A stretch of 64,000 nt of DNA, from assembly GCF_009690905.1 (NCBI RefSeq), contig NZ_VOSW01000029.1, forward strand, positions 30,503 to 94,502, in the 5' to 3' direction. Shown here piece after piece: positions 18,116-26,729 of the stretch. The stretch's first letter is position 1, and each line of letters starts with the position of its first letter. The notes under the pieces are model-generated. The model searched no databases. It was not told the DNA's origin and worked only from the letters and a program-made list of their open reading frames with translations. The translations under genes and the position numbers were made by a program. The DNA is from Paraburkholderia madseniana. Lineage in GTDB: Bacteria; Pseudomonadota; Gammaproteobacteria; Burkholderiales; Burkholderiaceae.

Positions 18116-18940
18116 ATGAACACGGTCACGACCAAAGACGGCATTCAGATATTCTATAAGGACTGGGGAACAGGGCAGCCCATCGTTTTCTCACACGGAT
18201 GGCCACTGAGCGCCGACGATTGGGACGCCCAGATGATGTTCTTCCTGAACCTCGGCTTCCGTGTCATCGCGCATGACCGTCGGGGTCACGGGCGCTCAAC
18301 GCAGACGGCCGACGGTCATGATATGGATCACTATGCCGATGATCTTGCGGCCGTTACCGAGCATCTTGACCTTAAAAATGCAGTCCACGTGGGCCACTCG
18401 ACCGGGGGCGGTGAGGTCGTTCGCTATCTCGCGCGTCACGGCGAGAGTCGCGTAACCAAGGCGGTGCTGATCAGCGCTGTGCCACCGCTCATGGTGAAGA
18501 CCGCTAACAACCCGGAAGGTCTTCCCAAGGATGTTTTTGACGGATTTCAGTCGCAGGTTGCCAACAACCGCTCACAGTTTTACCGGGATGTCGCTGCCGG
18601 GCCGTTCTACGGTTATAACCGGCCTGGGGCCAAACCGTCCGAAGGCGTGATCATGAACTGGTGGCGTCAGGGAATGGAGGGCGGAGCCAAAGCGCACTAC
18701 GACGGGATCGTGGCCTTTTCCCAGACGGATTTCACCGAAGACCTGAAGAAGATCACAGTCCCGACGTTAGTGATGCACGGCGACGATGATCAAATCGTAC
18801 CTTATGCCGACTCTGGGCCGTTGAGCGCGAAATTGCTGCAGAACGGCACCTTGAAAACCTATAAAGGCTTCCCGCACGGCATGCCCACCACGCAAGCCGA
18901 TACGATCAATGCGGATCTCCTGGCGTTCATCAAATCCTGA
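18116..18940 (+). CDS. Alpha/beta hydrolase, cofactor-free haloperoxidase/arylesterase type
   Basis: 274 residues. The nucleophile is Ser in GHSTGGG (about residue 95), the acid Asp in VMHGDDDQIVPY and the His in KGFPHGMPTT. FSHGWPLSADDWDAQM and IAHDRRGHGRS are hallmark segments of the non-heme chloroperoxidase group. Start at 18116 is preferred over the ATG at 18110 because AAGGAG (18103-18108) then has proper spacing. Cytoplasmic, no signal peptide. Physiological role probably esterase or perhydrolase. Confidence 0.92.
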   Translation: MNTVTTKDGIQIFYKDWGTGQPIVFSHGWPLSADDWDAQMMFFLNLGFRVIAHDRRGHGRSTQTADGHDMDHYADDLAAVTEHLDLKNAVHVGHSTGGGEVVRYLARHGESRVTKAVLISAVPPLMVKTANNPEGLPKDVFDGFQSQVANNRSQFYRDVAAGPFYGYNRPGAKPSEGVIMNWWRQGMEGGAKAHYDGIVAFSQTDFTEDLKKITVPTLVMHGDDDQIVPYADSGPLSAKLLQNGTLKTYKGFPHGMPTTQADTINADLLAFIKS

Positions 18941-19308
18941 ATCGTCAGGCATCCTGGTGCGCTGGGGCGAGCAAGCGACGGATCTACCTCGTAAGCGGCC
19001 ATTGCCTTCAATTCAGATCGGCCGTCCGTTGGCAGGCCAGCGTGTGTGAAAACACATTGATCGCCTGAAGTCCAGGACCAGATGGATATGCCCTGACTTT
19101 TTCAGGGATCAGGCCACTTCGGTCTCGAATGCGAAGAAGGCGATCCCGGACTTCAGGAAGGCTGCCACTTGATTCAATACGCATATATGCCAGCTCATTC
19201 CTCCCGGGTTAGAAGGCCATCCAGGCGGATAACAGTTGGCAAAGCGATTGAAGGCAATTATTTGCCGTGACATCGGCGTCACCTTAGGTCAAGATTTGTG
19301 CCGGGGCC
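18941..19308. other. Intergenic region before the quorum-sensing cluster
   Basis: 368 bases with no recognised gene. A 6-bp hairpin CCCTGA/TCAGGG lies at 19091-19107 and may close the upstream transcript, though the T-run is in the loop and not after the stem. A 57-codon minus-strand ORF starting near 19190 (MRIESSGSLPEVRDRLLRIR) is open but matches nothing I know. Confidence 0.4.
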
Positions 19309-20796
19309 GTGGCAAATAACTTCGACAGGCTGGTAAATTGGGCAGCGCAAATGCGCGCCCCACATAATCCAGATGATGCCGCGCGAAGCATCAACAATTT
19401 CAACGCCGGAACCTTGCCTGAGAAACCCGGTGAATCCTTTATTCTGGAAATAATGGACGCAACGAGAATACCTCCGCGGGGCGCCCGCACGGTGGTGCCG
19501 ATCCGCTTATTCCTTGCCCAACTGTTCGCTCCTGCGTTGCGAAACCTGCAATACGTGAGCCGCCGGATGCGCCCCTTCTCGATCGTTGCGATCGTCGGCT
19601 TCCCGCTCTATTACTATGTCTGGAACGATCTCTTTCCCCAGCCTTACGAGAACCTGCCGCTGCGGCTAGTGGGCTCCGCGCTGTTCATTCCCATCCTGTT
19701 TTCCGACCGCTGGCCGTCGTGGGCGAAAAAGCTCTTGCCGTACTACTGGTACGCGACAATCTTTTACTCGCTGCCGTTCTTTTTCGCGTTCATGTTGCTG
19801 AAAAACAATGGCTCGAACGTCTGGATCGAAAGCGCGCTGATTGCCGCTTTCGTCATGGTGTTGCTGCTCGACTGGCTCATGCTGCTGCTCAATTTTCTGA
19901 TCGGCATTGCTCTCGCGTATCTCGCCTATTGGGCAACCACCGACGTTGTCAGCATGAATTCGACGTATCTTGTCCATCTGGCGATTTTTTCGTTTGCTAT
20001 AGCGATCGGCGTCGTCGCCAACTATGACACGGAGCGTATTCGAGTCGAGCAGGAGCGGGCAATGCTGGCAACTGCCGGTAGCATTGCCCACGAACTACGT
20101 ACGCCGCTGCTCGCCATCCGTGCCGGCGCGGCGGGCCTCGGAAGCTACCTGCCTTTGCTGCTCGAAACGTACGGCATCGCTCAAGGCGGCGGGCTAAGTG
20201 TTCCCAAGATCCGCGTCGCCCACCTTCATTCCATGGACGGAGTACTCTCCCGCATTGAACAGGAGGCCGTTCATTCCAATACCATTATCGACATGCTGCT
20301 CGCGAACGCGCGGTTCACCGGCGGGCATTCCCAAAAGATTGCACAGTGCTCGATCAGGCAATGTGTGGAGACCGCGCTCGACCGCTATCCATTTCGCGGA
20401 GGGGAGCAACAACGGGTGCTCACGGATCTCATCAATGACTTCACGTTCGAAGGCTCAGACATGCTGGTGGTCCATGTGCTCTTCAATCTGCTAAAAAATG
20501 CGTTCCGCGGCATGGCAGATGTCGACAGCGCGCTGATCTCGATCCGGCTTGCGTCTGGACCACGCGCGAACCAACTCCTCTTTCGCGATACCGGCGTCGG
20601 CATCGCGTCCCATGTACTTCCCCACATCTTCACGCGGTTCTATACGTCATCGACTGAAGCCGATGACGCCTCCGTCGGCACCGGCATCGGACTCGCATTC
20701 TGTCGTGACGTCATGCGTGTGATGGGCGGCTCCATTGACTGTACGTCTATCGAGTACATGTATACCGAATTTGTGTTGACCTTTCCCAAGCCATGA
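19309..20796 (+). CDS. Membrane sensor histidine kinase, LqsS/JqsS-like
   Basis: 495 residues. About six membrane segments lie between residues 88 and 238 (for example FSIVAIVGFPLYYYVW, YATIFYSLPFFFAFMLL). The H-box has His261 in SIAHELRTPLLAIR; the N-box is LFNLLKNAFRGM and G-boxes are FRDTGVGI and GTGIGLAFC, so kinase activity should be intact. Unlike Vibrio CqsS there is no receiver domain, as in LqsS. The response regulator gene follows with an ATGA overlap and the autoinducer synthase is convergent, so the ligand is expected to be an alpha-hydroxyketone. GTG 19309 is the assigned start; ATG 19351 is an alternative. Confidence 0.88.
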   Translation: MANNFDRLVNWAAQMRAPHNPDDAARSINNFNAGTLPEKPGESFILEIMDATRIPPRGARTVVPIRLFLAQLFAPALRNLQYVSRRMRPFSIVAIVGFPLYYYVWNDLFPQPYENLPLRLVGSALFIPILFSDRWPSWAKKLLPYYWYATIFYSLPFFFAFMLLKNNGSNVWIESALIAAFVMVLLLDWLMLLLNFLIGIALAYLAYWATTDVVSMNSTYLVHLAIFSFAIAIGVVANYDTERIRVEQERAMLATAGSIAHELRTPLLAIRAGAAGLGSYLPLLLETYGIAQGGGLSVPKIRVAHLHSMDGVLSRIEQEAVHSNTIIDMLLANARFTGGHSQKIAQCSIRQCVETALDRYPFRGGEQQRVLTDLINDFTFEGSDMLVVHVLFNLLKNAFRGMADVDSALISIRLASGPRANQLLFRDTGVGIASHVLPHIFTRFYTSSTEADDASVGTGIGLAFCRDVMRVMGGSIDCTSIEYMYTEFVLTFPKP

Positions 20797-21824
20797 CGAT
20801 GGATACGATCAAACCATTCTATTTTCCGACAACGGTTACGTTCGTCGACGACAGCGCGGCATTCCTGTCGAATCTGTGCCTGCAACTCGAACCGTGCCTT
20901 GCCTTCCGGCTCTTCAGTTCGTCAAGGGAAGCCCTGCGGTTCGTGAATGAACGCCATCGTTCCGGTGCACCTGAGGAACAGATCTTCGCTCCGTACCGGG
21001 ACCGAACCGATGAGGACGAGGCACAGCAGGTCATCGCGATGAGCGTCGACACCGTCCGCAATCGGGTGTTCGACAACGACCGATTTCAGGCAACATCGGT
21101 TGTCGTCGTGGATTACGACATGCCGGGGCTGAACGGTCTTGAATTCTGCCGGCGCATTGCTGACCCTGCCGTACGCAAGATCATGCTGACCGGAAAGGCG
21201 AACGAGCACATCGCGGTGGAGAGTTTCAACGAAGGCATCATTCATCGCTTCATTCGCAAGCAGGACGCATCGGCCATCAGCGCCTTGAATCGCGCGGTGC
21301 GCGATATGCAGAACGCATACTTCGATAACAGGTGTCAATCCATCCTCGACACGCTGGTGACATCGGAATATACGTTTTTGCGTGACGAAGCGCTGGTCGC
21401 GCGGGTAAGGGAAATCTTTGATTCGCTCGGTATTGTTGAACATTACCTTTCATACTCGCCAAACGGGCTACTCATGCTCGACAGTACCGGCAAGTCCTAT
21501 CTGCTGATTGTCCACACGAACGAAACGCTGCGGGGTGTGCGTGAAATAGCCAGCGTACAAGGCGCACCAGCGGGCTTTTTCGACGCCCTGGACAGCGGCG
21601 CGAGTTTGCCGTACTTCTGGCAAACCAGCGGGTACTGCCCTGCGGACGGCATCGCGTGGGAGAGCTATATGCACCCGGCAATCCGGTTTACAGGGCAACA
21701 GCTTTACGCTTATGCCGTGATCCCCAATCCGCCCGGGTTCGATCTGAGTCACGTGCTGAGTTACGACCGCTACCTCGAGTGGCTGGACCGCGACATACAG
21801 AAGACATGGAGTTCACTCATGTGA
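20793..21824 (+). CDS. Response regulator, LqsR/JqsR-like
   Basis: 343 residues. Receiver elements are the acidic pair Asp19-Asp20, phospho-acceptor Asp107 in VVVVDYDMPGLNGLEF, Thr133 and Lys135 in MLTGKA. The gap between the acidic pair and Asp107 is about 40 residues longer than in CheY-type receivers because of an inserted acidic segment (EEQIFAPYRDRTDEDEAQQV), as in LqsR-type regulators. The C-terminal ~180 residues have no DNA-binding motif I recognise; FFDALDSGASLPYFWQTSGY is distinctive. It overlaps the kinase stop by ATGA. Its stop codon lies inside a long inverted repeat. Confidence 0.85.
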   Translation: MTMDTIKPFYFPTTVTFVDDSAAFLSNLCLQLEPCLAFRLFSSSREALRFVNERHRSGAPEEQIFAPYRDRTDEDEAQQVIAMSVDTVRNRVFDNDRFQATSVVVVDYDMPGLNGLEFCRRIADPAVRKIMLTGKANEHIAVESFNEGIIHRFIRKQDASAISALNRAVRDMQNAYFDNRCQSILDTLVTSEYTFLRDEALVARVREIFDSLGIVEHYLSYSPNGLLMLDSTGKSYLLIVHTNETLRGVREIASVQGAPAGFFDALDSGASLPYFWQTSGYCPADGIAWESYMHPAIRFTGQQLYAYAVIPNPPGFDLSHVLSYDRYLEWLDRDIQKTWSSLM

Positions 21825-21834
21825 ACTCCATGTC
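21803..21834. terminator. Perfect 14-bp inverted repeat between convergent regulator and synthase genes
   Basis: Arms 21803-21816 and 21821-21834 are perfectly complementary (GACATGGAGTTCAC / GTGAACTCCATGTC) around a TCAT loop. The response-regulator stop codon TGA is inside the 3' arm, and the synthase stop lies ten bases further on. Probably a shared bidirectional terminator or RNA-stabilising hairpin; there is no T-run on either side, so it is not a textbook intrinsic terminator. Confidence 0.55.
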
Positions 21835-21843
21835 ATGCCGCTA

Positions 21844-23133
21844 TCAGACCGCTAACGCACTGTCTGCCGTACTTTGCTCGTGGCTGTGTTTGCGGGACCA
21901 CGGCCGGTCCCCGAGGCGCCGGGTGGAGGGCCATCTGTCAAGCTCAACTTCGCCGCGAATGTCACGACAGACGCTCACAATCTTTTCGATCTGGGCGTCG
22001 GTCAAGGCAGCGTGGATCGACAACCGGATCAGCGCACGATTGCGCGCCGTCGCCGGTGCACAAAACACGGAGCCGAAAATGCCCCGTGATTCCAATGCGT
22101 CGCGTAACACGATCGTGCGCTGTTCCGTACCCGCTTCGAGCGCGATGATCTGGCTTTCACCGGCATTCAGGTTATACCCAAGCTCCCTCAACCGTTCCCC
22201 CAGCCAGGCGGCATTCGACGCAAGTCTCGTGCGCCGTCGGCCGGCACCTTCGATCACAGACAGCGCCGCGTCCAGCCCACTGATCTCATGAGGCAACAAG
22301 GTGGAACTGAAGATCGCAGGATTCGACTCGAACTTGAAGTACTCCTGGAAAGCGGCTGGACAGGTGATGAAGCCGGCTCGGCCGACAAAAGCCTTAGCAA
22401 GACTTGCTGTGCGGAATGCGACACGAGACTCAAGTCCAAGTTCGACAACAAGTCCCGCTCCACGCGGGCCATGCGTGCCGAGCGAATGCGACTCGTCGAC
22501 CACGAACACGCACCCATGCGTTTCGCATACATCGGCGAATGCGACAAGCGGGCAGACGCTGCCGTTCGTGCTGTAAATCGAGTCGACCAGCACGACCCCT
22601 TGCCCATACCGCACGATCTGCTGCTCGAGGTGCGCCGTGTCGTTGTGCCTGAACGGTATCGGGATCGCGCCCGCACTGCGAATACCCTCCCACAGCGACA
22701 TGTGCGCCATCATGTCCACGTAGACGGGCGTTCGTGCCGAAGCGATCGACTGAATCAGCCCGATATTCGCCGTATAGCCGGACTGACATAACACCCCGGC
22801 CTCTGCGCGCATGAACGTCGACAGCCGGTTTTCGAACTTCAACTGCGGGCAATCACCGTGCAGGAAAATGCCCGACATCAACAGTCCGTTGCCGTCCGAA
22901 CGCAATGTTCGACCCATACTGCGAATGATGTCGGGGTGACGCGCGATCGCGAGATAGTCGTTGCTCGACAGATGCAGTGCATCCGCCCCCGGGATGCGAC
23001 CGCGCATGATGTGGCCGCCTCCCCACGTATCCGTTACGCGCTCCCGGTAATATTGCTCGACGCGCGACGCCACAAAGGCCGGAAGCGATGGTGAGGGTTG
23101 GTTTTTTTTCAGGCTGTCAAAAGCAGTTTTCAT
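21844..23133 (-). CDS. Alpha-hydroxyketone autoinducer synthase, CqsA/LqsA/JqsA-like
   Basis: 429 residues of the PLP-dependent alpha-oxoamine synthase fold. LHLSSNDYLAIARHP, GNGLLMSGIFLHGDCPQLKF and VVDESHSLGTHGPRGAG are the family segments; the PLP lysine is Lys247 in TASLAKAFVGRAGF. The HGDC/LHGD-type segment and context of an LqsS-like kinase and LqsR-like regulator distinguish it from AONS/KBL enzymes. It should condense an acyl-CoA with an aminated substrate to make the precursor of an alpha-hydroxyketone signal. AAGGAG sits six bases before the ATG. Convergent with the response regulator. Confidence 0.88.
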   Translation of the reverse strand: MKTAFDSLKKNQPSPSLPAFVASRVEQYYRERVTDTWGGGHIMRGRIPGADALHLSSNDYLAIARHPDIIRSMGRTLRSDGNGLLMSGIFLHGDCPQLKFENRLSTFMRAEAGVLCQSGYTANIGLIQSIASARTPVYVDMMAHMSLWEGIRSAGAIPIPFRHNDTAHLEQQIVRYGQGVVLVDSIYSTNGSVCPLVAFADVCETHGCVFVVDESHSLGTHGPRGAGLVVELGLESRVAFRTASLAKAFVGRAGFITCPAAFQEYFKFESNPAIFSSTLLPHEISGLDAALSVIEGAGRRRTRLASNAAWLGERLRELGYNLNAGESQIIALEAGTEQRTIVLRDALESRGIFGSVFCAPATARNRALIRLSIHAALTDAQIEKIVSVCRDIRGEVELDRWPSTRRLGDRPWSRKHSHEQSTADSALAV

Positions 23134-23234
23134 TTCGGCTCCTTAAGGTTGGCTGTTGCCCGTAACGGACAACAGGCCCATAGTGAGCCAGTCGTTTTTT
23201 CCCTGTGTGGCCTGTCATCGAATCTGCCTGCGGT

Positions 23235-23354
23235 TCAGCCGCTGCGCCGGTGGGGCGGATCAGCGGATTCACACGGCTGCGCAGCGTTGGCCAAACACGC
23301 CACGGCGACAGGCGCGAGGCCGATCGCCAAGCGTCGGATCCGTGATGCCATCAT
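23235..23354 (-). CDS. Possible small secreted peptide or gene remnant (39 aa)
   Basis: In the 279-base gap between the aldehyde dehydrogenase end and the synthase start, a 39-codon minus-strand ORF begins with MMASRIRRLAIGLAPVAVAC and LANAAQP, a plausible signal peptide, then stops after ESADPPHRRSG. No strong ribosome-binding site precedes it. It could be a remnant of a longer exported protein or chance. Confidence 0.25.
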   Translation of the reverse strand: MMASRIRRLAIGLAPVAVACLANAAQPCESADPPHRRSG

Positions 23355-23412
23355 GAGACGAGCGCGATGACGGGCGCGGGCGCCGTATCTACGACGTCCG
23401 CGCCTGGCCGGA

Positions 23413-24885
23413 TCAGAACGGGTAAGCAGGAATCCGCGACCGGGTCGTGATCCACTGCCACTCGCTGAACTGATCGGCGTTGGTCAGCGTGCTGTGATTG
23501 AAACCGTTGCCCGATGCGCCGACCCCGCCGATCGGGCCATACACCTCGTGAAGCACCGTCTGATCGTTGATGTGGATGACACCGGCGTGAAGCCGGTCCG
23601 CAATGCTTTGCGCGCGGGCGAGATTGGCCGATGCGACGGCGGCTACGAGACCGTACTCCGTGGCATTGGCGAGTTCGACCGCCTCGTCGTCGGAGCGGAA
23701 CGTGGTGATCGGTGCGACGGGGCCAAAGATCTCCTCATCGAACGCGGCCATGCCGCGTGTTACCCCTGTGATCACGGTCGGTTCGAAAAAGAGCCCGTTA
23801 CGCGAGCCGCCGGTCAATGCCTTCGCGCCTTTGGCGAGTGTCTCGGCAATAATGCGCTCCACGTTGGTGGCCTGACGCTCATTGATGATGGGGCCGAGTT
23901 GTACCTTCTCGTCAAAGGGATCGCCGACGATCAGCGCCCTGGCTTTTCTCACCAGCGCTTCTGCATACGCCTCGGCGACGTTCTCATGAACGAGGTGGCG
24001 CCCGGCAGTGAGGCAAATCTGTCCCTGGTGGAAAAACGCACCCCACGCTCCGGCGCTCGCCGCTGCCTCGATATCCGCGTCGTCCAGCACGATATAGGGA
24101 TTGTTGCCGCCAAGTTCGAGTGAGACGCGCTTGAGCTGTCCGCCGGCAATCGAGCCGATCTGCCGGCCCACGCGGGTCGACCCCGTGAAGCTGATCATAT
24201 CGACGAGCGGTTCCTTGACGAGTGCCGCCCCCGTGTCGGCGCCACCCGGCAGAACATGGAAGAGTCCGGCAGGCAGGCCGGCTTCTTCGAACAGGCGCAC
24301 GAAACTCACACCGCCCGCCACCGGTGTTTGCGAATCGGGCTTCAGTATCACCGAGTTGCCCATCGCCAGCGCCGGGCCGATTGCTCGCGAGCCCAGAATG
24401 AACGGCGAGTTCCAGGGCGTGATGATGCCGACGACGCCGACGGGGATGCGCCTTGCAATGCTCTGGCGGCCGGCCTCAGCGGTGGACGTGAGCACACCCA
24501 CGGGTTGACTGCCGAGCGCCGCGGCTTCAAGGACTTCGCGGGCGGACATGTGGACTTCCCACAATGCTTTCGCTCTGATCGAGCCTGTTTCCCTGACGAT
24601 CTGATCGGCGAGTTCATCGGCATGCACGAGTACCAGTCGGGCAAACTCCCTAAGCACATCGCCGCGCAGCGGGCCTGGTGTTTTTGCCCAGTCCTTTTGC
24701 GCCTCGCGGGCGAGGGCGGCCGCTACCGACACATCCTCCGGCGAAGCGATACCGATTTCACCGAGCTTCGCGCCCGTTGCTTTCTCGATCACGCTCTCTG
24801 CGCCGAGACCGGGGTTCTTCCATCCATTGCTGTAGATTTTCGCGCGCCAGATTTCTGTCGGCGTGAGCAATGCGTGGGTCGTCAT
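23413..24885 (-). CDS. NAD(P)-dependent aldehyde dehydrogenase (benzaldehyde dehydrogenase-like)
   Basis: 490 residues. Catalytic Cys is in FFHQGQICLTAGR and the general-base Glu in LELGGNNP; the cofactor loop is FTGSTRVGRQIG. IPVGVVGIITPWNSPFILGSRAIGPALA resembles the vanillin/benzaldehyde dehydrogenase branch. Start at 24885 fits the family N-terminus (MTTHALLTPTEIWRAKIYSN). It follows the Tat-exported GMC oxidoreductase by 44 bases on the same strand, so an alcohol oxidised by the latter may yield the aldehyde used here. Confidence 0.9.
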   Translation of the reverse strand: MTTHALLTPTEIWRAKIYSNGWKNPGLGAESVIEKATGAKLGEIGIASPEDVSVAAALAREAQKDWAKTPGPLRGDVLREFARLVLVHADELADQIVRETGSIRAKALWEVHMSAREVLEAAALGSQPVGVLTSTAEAGRQSIARRIPVGVVGIITPWNSPFILGSRAIGPALAMGNSVILKPDSQTPVAGGVSFVRLFEEAGLPAGLFHVLPGGADTGAALVKEPLVDMISFTGSTRVGRQIGSIAGGQLKRVSLELGGNNPYIVLDDADIEAAASAGAWGAFFHQGQICLTAGRHLVHENVAEAYAEALVRKARALIVGDPFDEKVQLGPIINERQATNVERIIAETLAKGAKALTGGSRNGLFFEPTVITGVTRGMAAFDEEIFGPVAPITTFRSDDEAVELANATEYGLVAAVASANLARAQSIADRLHAGVIHINDQTVLHEVYGPIGGVGASGNGFNHSTLTNADQFSEWQWITTRSRIPAYPF

Positions 24886-24929
24886 GTTGTGTTCTCCGGG
24901 ATCCTGCAACTGTTGGAATGCGCGCTGAT

Positions 24930-26576
24930 TTACGCGGACAATTTCGCGGCGATGCGCTCGGCCACCATGATGGTCGTGACGTTCGTCGGAGCTGACGGGA
25001 TGTCGGGAATAATCGATGCATCGACGACCCGCAGCGCTTCGACACCGCGTACCTTGCCCCACGCGTCGACTACGGCAGTGGGATCGGAATCGGCACCCAT
25101 CGGCACGGTCGACGTAGGGTGCAGATACGCGGCGACATTCGACACAATGTTTGCCCTGAGTGCTTTGCCATCGTCCACGGTATTGCCTGGCGCCATTTCG
25201 TGATCGATCACGTCGAGGAACGGTGCGGTTCTGCCGATCTGGCGGGATAGCTGCACGGCTTCGACCATGCGGTCGAGGTCATTCTGGTCATCGAAGAAGT
25301 TGTACCGAATGTCCGGTGCGGCGCGTGGATCGCGACTCGAGAGCCGCAATTGACCGATCGACTTCGGCAGTGTCACCGCGCAGGCGAGGACAATCGCGCC
25401 ACCGGTGGGGCTGAGCTTTGGGTCGATCAGATGCGTGCCCGAGATGTGCAGGTCGAGATCGCCGGAGCCCGCGCTCTGCGAGCGCGTCCACACGAGCGCA
25501 CCGGAGGCGGGCTTCATCGCGTTTGCTTCGCGCTTGAGTGCGTAGACGTTGTAGAAAAACGGATGGTCCTGCAGCCGATTTCCCACCGGCAGGTCGGCGA
25601 CGGTCGCAATGCCGAATTCGGCGAGATGCGCAGCAGGCCCAATGCCCGAGCGCATGAGAATCGCAGGGCTGCCGAAAGCCCCCGACGCGAGAATGACTTC
25701 ACCCGCGGACAGAACGTGGCCGTCGACCAGCTTGACGCCCACGGCACGCTTGCCTTCGAACACCACGCGATCCACTTCGGCGCCGCCCTGGATCGTCAGA
25801 TTCGGGCGTGCACGCACGGCAGCCGTGAGATAGGCCATGCCCGTATTGATGCGCACGCCATCGACGACATTGAGCGTGTAGGGGCCGGCACCGTGCTGGT
25901 CCGCACCATTGAAGTCCGATACGTGTTTCAGCCCCAGCGTTTGCGCGCCGTCGACAAAGGCTCGCATCGACGGTGTGTTCTCCGCAGCAGTACGCTGCCG
26001 GATCGGAAACGGCCCGCTACGTCCGTGCCAGGCGTCGTCGCCGGAGGGCGTGTTTTCCATCGACTTGTAGGCGGCCAGCACGTCCTCCCACGACCATCCT
26101 TCGATGCCGCGTTTAGCCCAGCGCGCAAAATCGGCCTGTCGAGCGCGTATGGCGACAGCGGCATTGACCGCCGAGCTGCCACCGATCACGCGCCCTCGGG
26201 GCACCGGTATGTTGTGGCCCAGACTGGCGGCGTCGTCGGTGTGGTAGTGCCAGTCATAGGCCGGCGAGCCCGCGACGATATTGGCGTCTTTCAGTACCTG
26301 AGGGTAGTCGTTCGGCGCGAAGTTCGGTCCCGCTTCCAGCAGCAGAACACGGCGCCGCGGGTCTGCGCTGAGGCGCGCCGCGAGAACGGCGCCGGCCGAT
26401 CCTCCACCAACGATCAGGATGTCGAAATACTTCGCGGACTTTGAGGGCCGACCGGATTCGGTGCTCCCAGATTGCTTTTCCACTGCTACGGCTGACGCGG
26501 TGCCGGTAACCGTACCGACTGCGGCAATTGTCGCCGCCGCGCCCGCAATAAGGACTTCACGTCTGGACATCTTCAT
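24930..26576 (-). CDS. GMC-family FAD oxidoreductase with Tat signal peptide
   Basis: 548 residues. The N-terminus MKMSRREVLIAGAAATIAA is a twin-arginine signal, unusual for GMC enzymes, implying folded FAD enzyme export to the periplasm. ILIVGGGSAGAVLAARLSAD is the ADP-binding motif, VPRGRVIGGSSAVNAAVAIR the GMC signature 1 and ASGAFGSPAILMRSGIGP signature 2. The C-terminus has YLHPTSTVPMGAD and SAPTNVTTIMVAERIA with the active-site His/Asn pair. Probably oxidises an aromatic or aliphatic alcohol. Start at 26576 is chosen over 26594 by fit to the signal peptide. Confidence 0.9.
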   Translation of the reverse strand: MKMSRREVLIAGAAATIAAVGTVTGTASAVAVEKQSGSTESGRPSKSAKYFDILIVGGGSAGAVLAARLSADPRRRVLLLEAGPNFAPNDYPQVLKDANIVAGSPAYDWHYHTDDAASLGHNIPVPRGRVIGGSSAVNAAVAIRARQADFARWAKRGIEGWSWEDVLAAYKSMENTPSGDDAWHGRSGPFPIRQRTAAENTPSMRAFVDGAQTLGLKHVSDFNGADQHGAGPYTLNVVDGVRINTGMAYLTAAVRARPNLTIQGGAEVDRVVFEGKRAVGVKLVDGHVLSAGEVILASGAFGSPAILMRSGIGPAAHLAEFGIATVADLPVGNRLQDHPFFYNVYALKREANAMKPASGALVWTRSQSAGSGDLDLHISGTHLIDPKLSPTGGAIVLACAVTLPKSIGQLRLSSRDPRAAPDIRYNFFDDQNDLDRMVEAVQLSRQIGRTAPFLDVIDHEMAPGNTVDDGKALRANIVSNVAAYLHPTSTVPMGADSDPTAVVDAWGKVRGVEALRVVDASIIPDIPSAPTNVTTIMVAERIAAKLSA

Positions 26577-26729
26577 TGTTGTACTCCTGAACACGTTTGC
26601 AGCGCCTCAAGCGCTCGATAAACCGATCGATCGATGCCGACCGGCTGTGTGCTCAGAATGGGCCCGCTTCAGGGAGACAACAAGATGGCTCGCCTGGACC
26701 TCAGGTCCAATGAGATGGACGATCCGATA

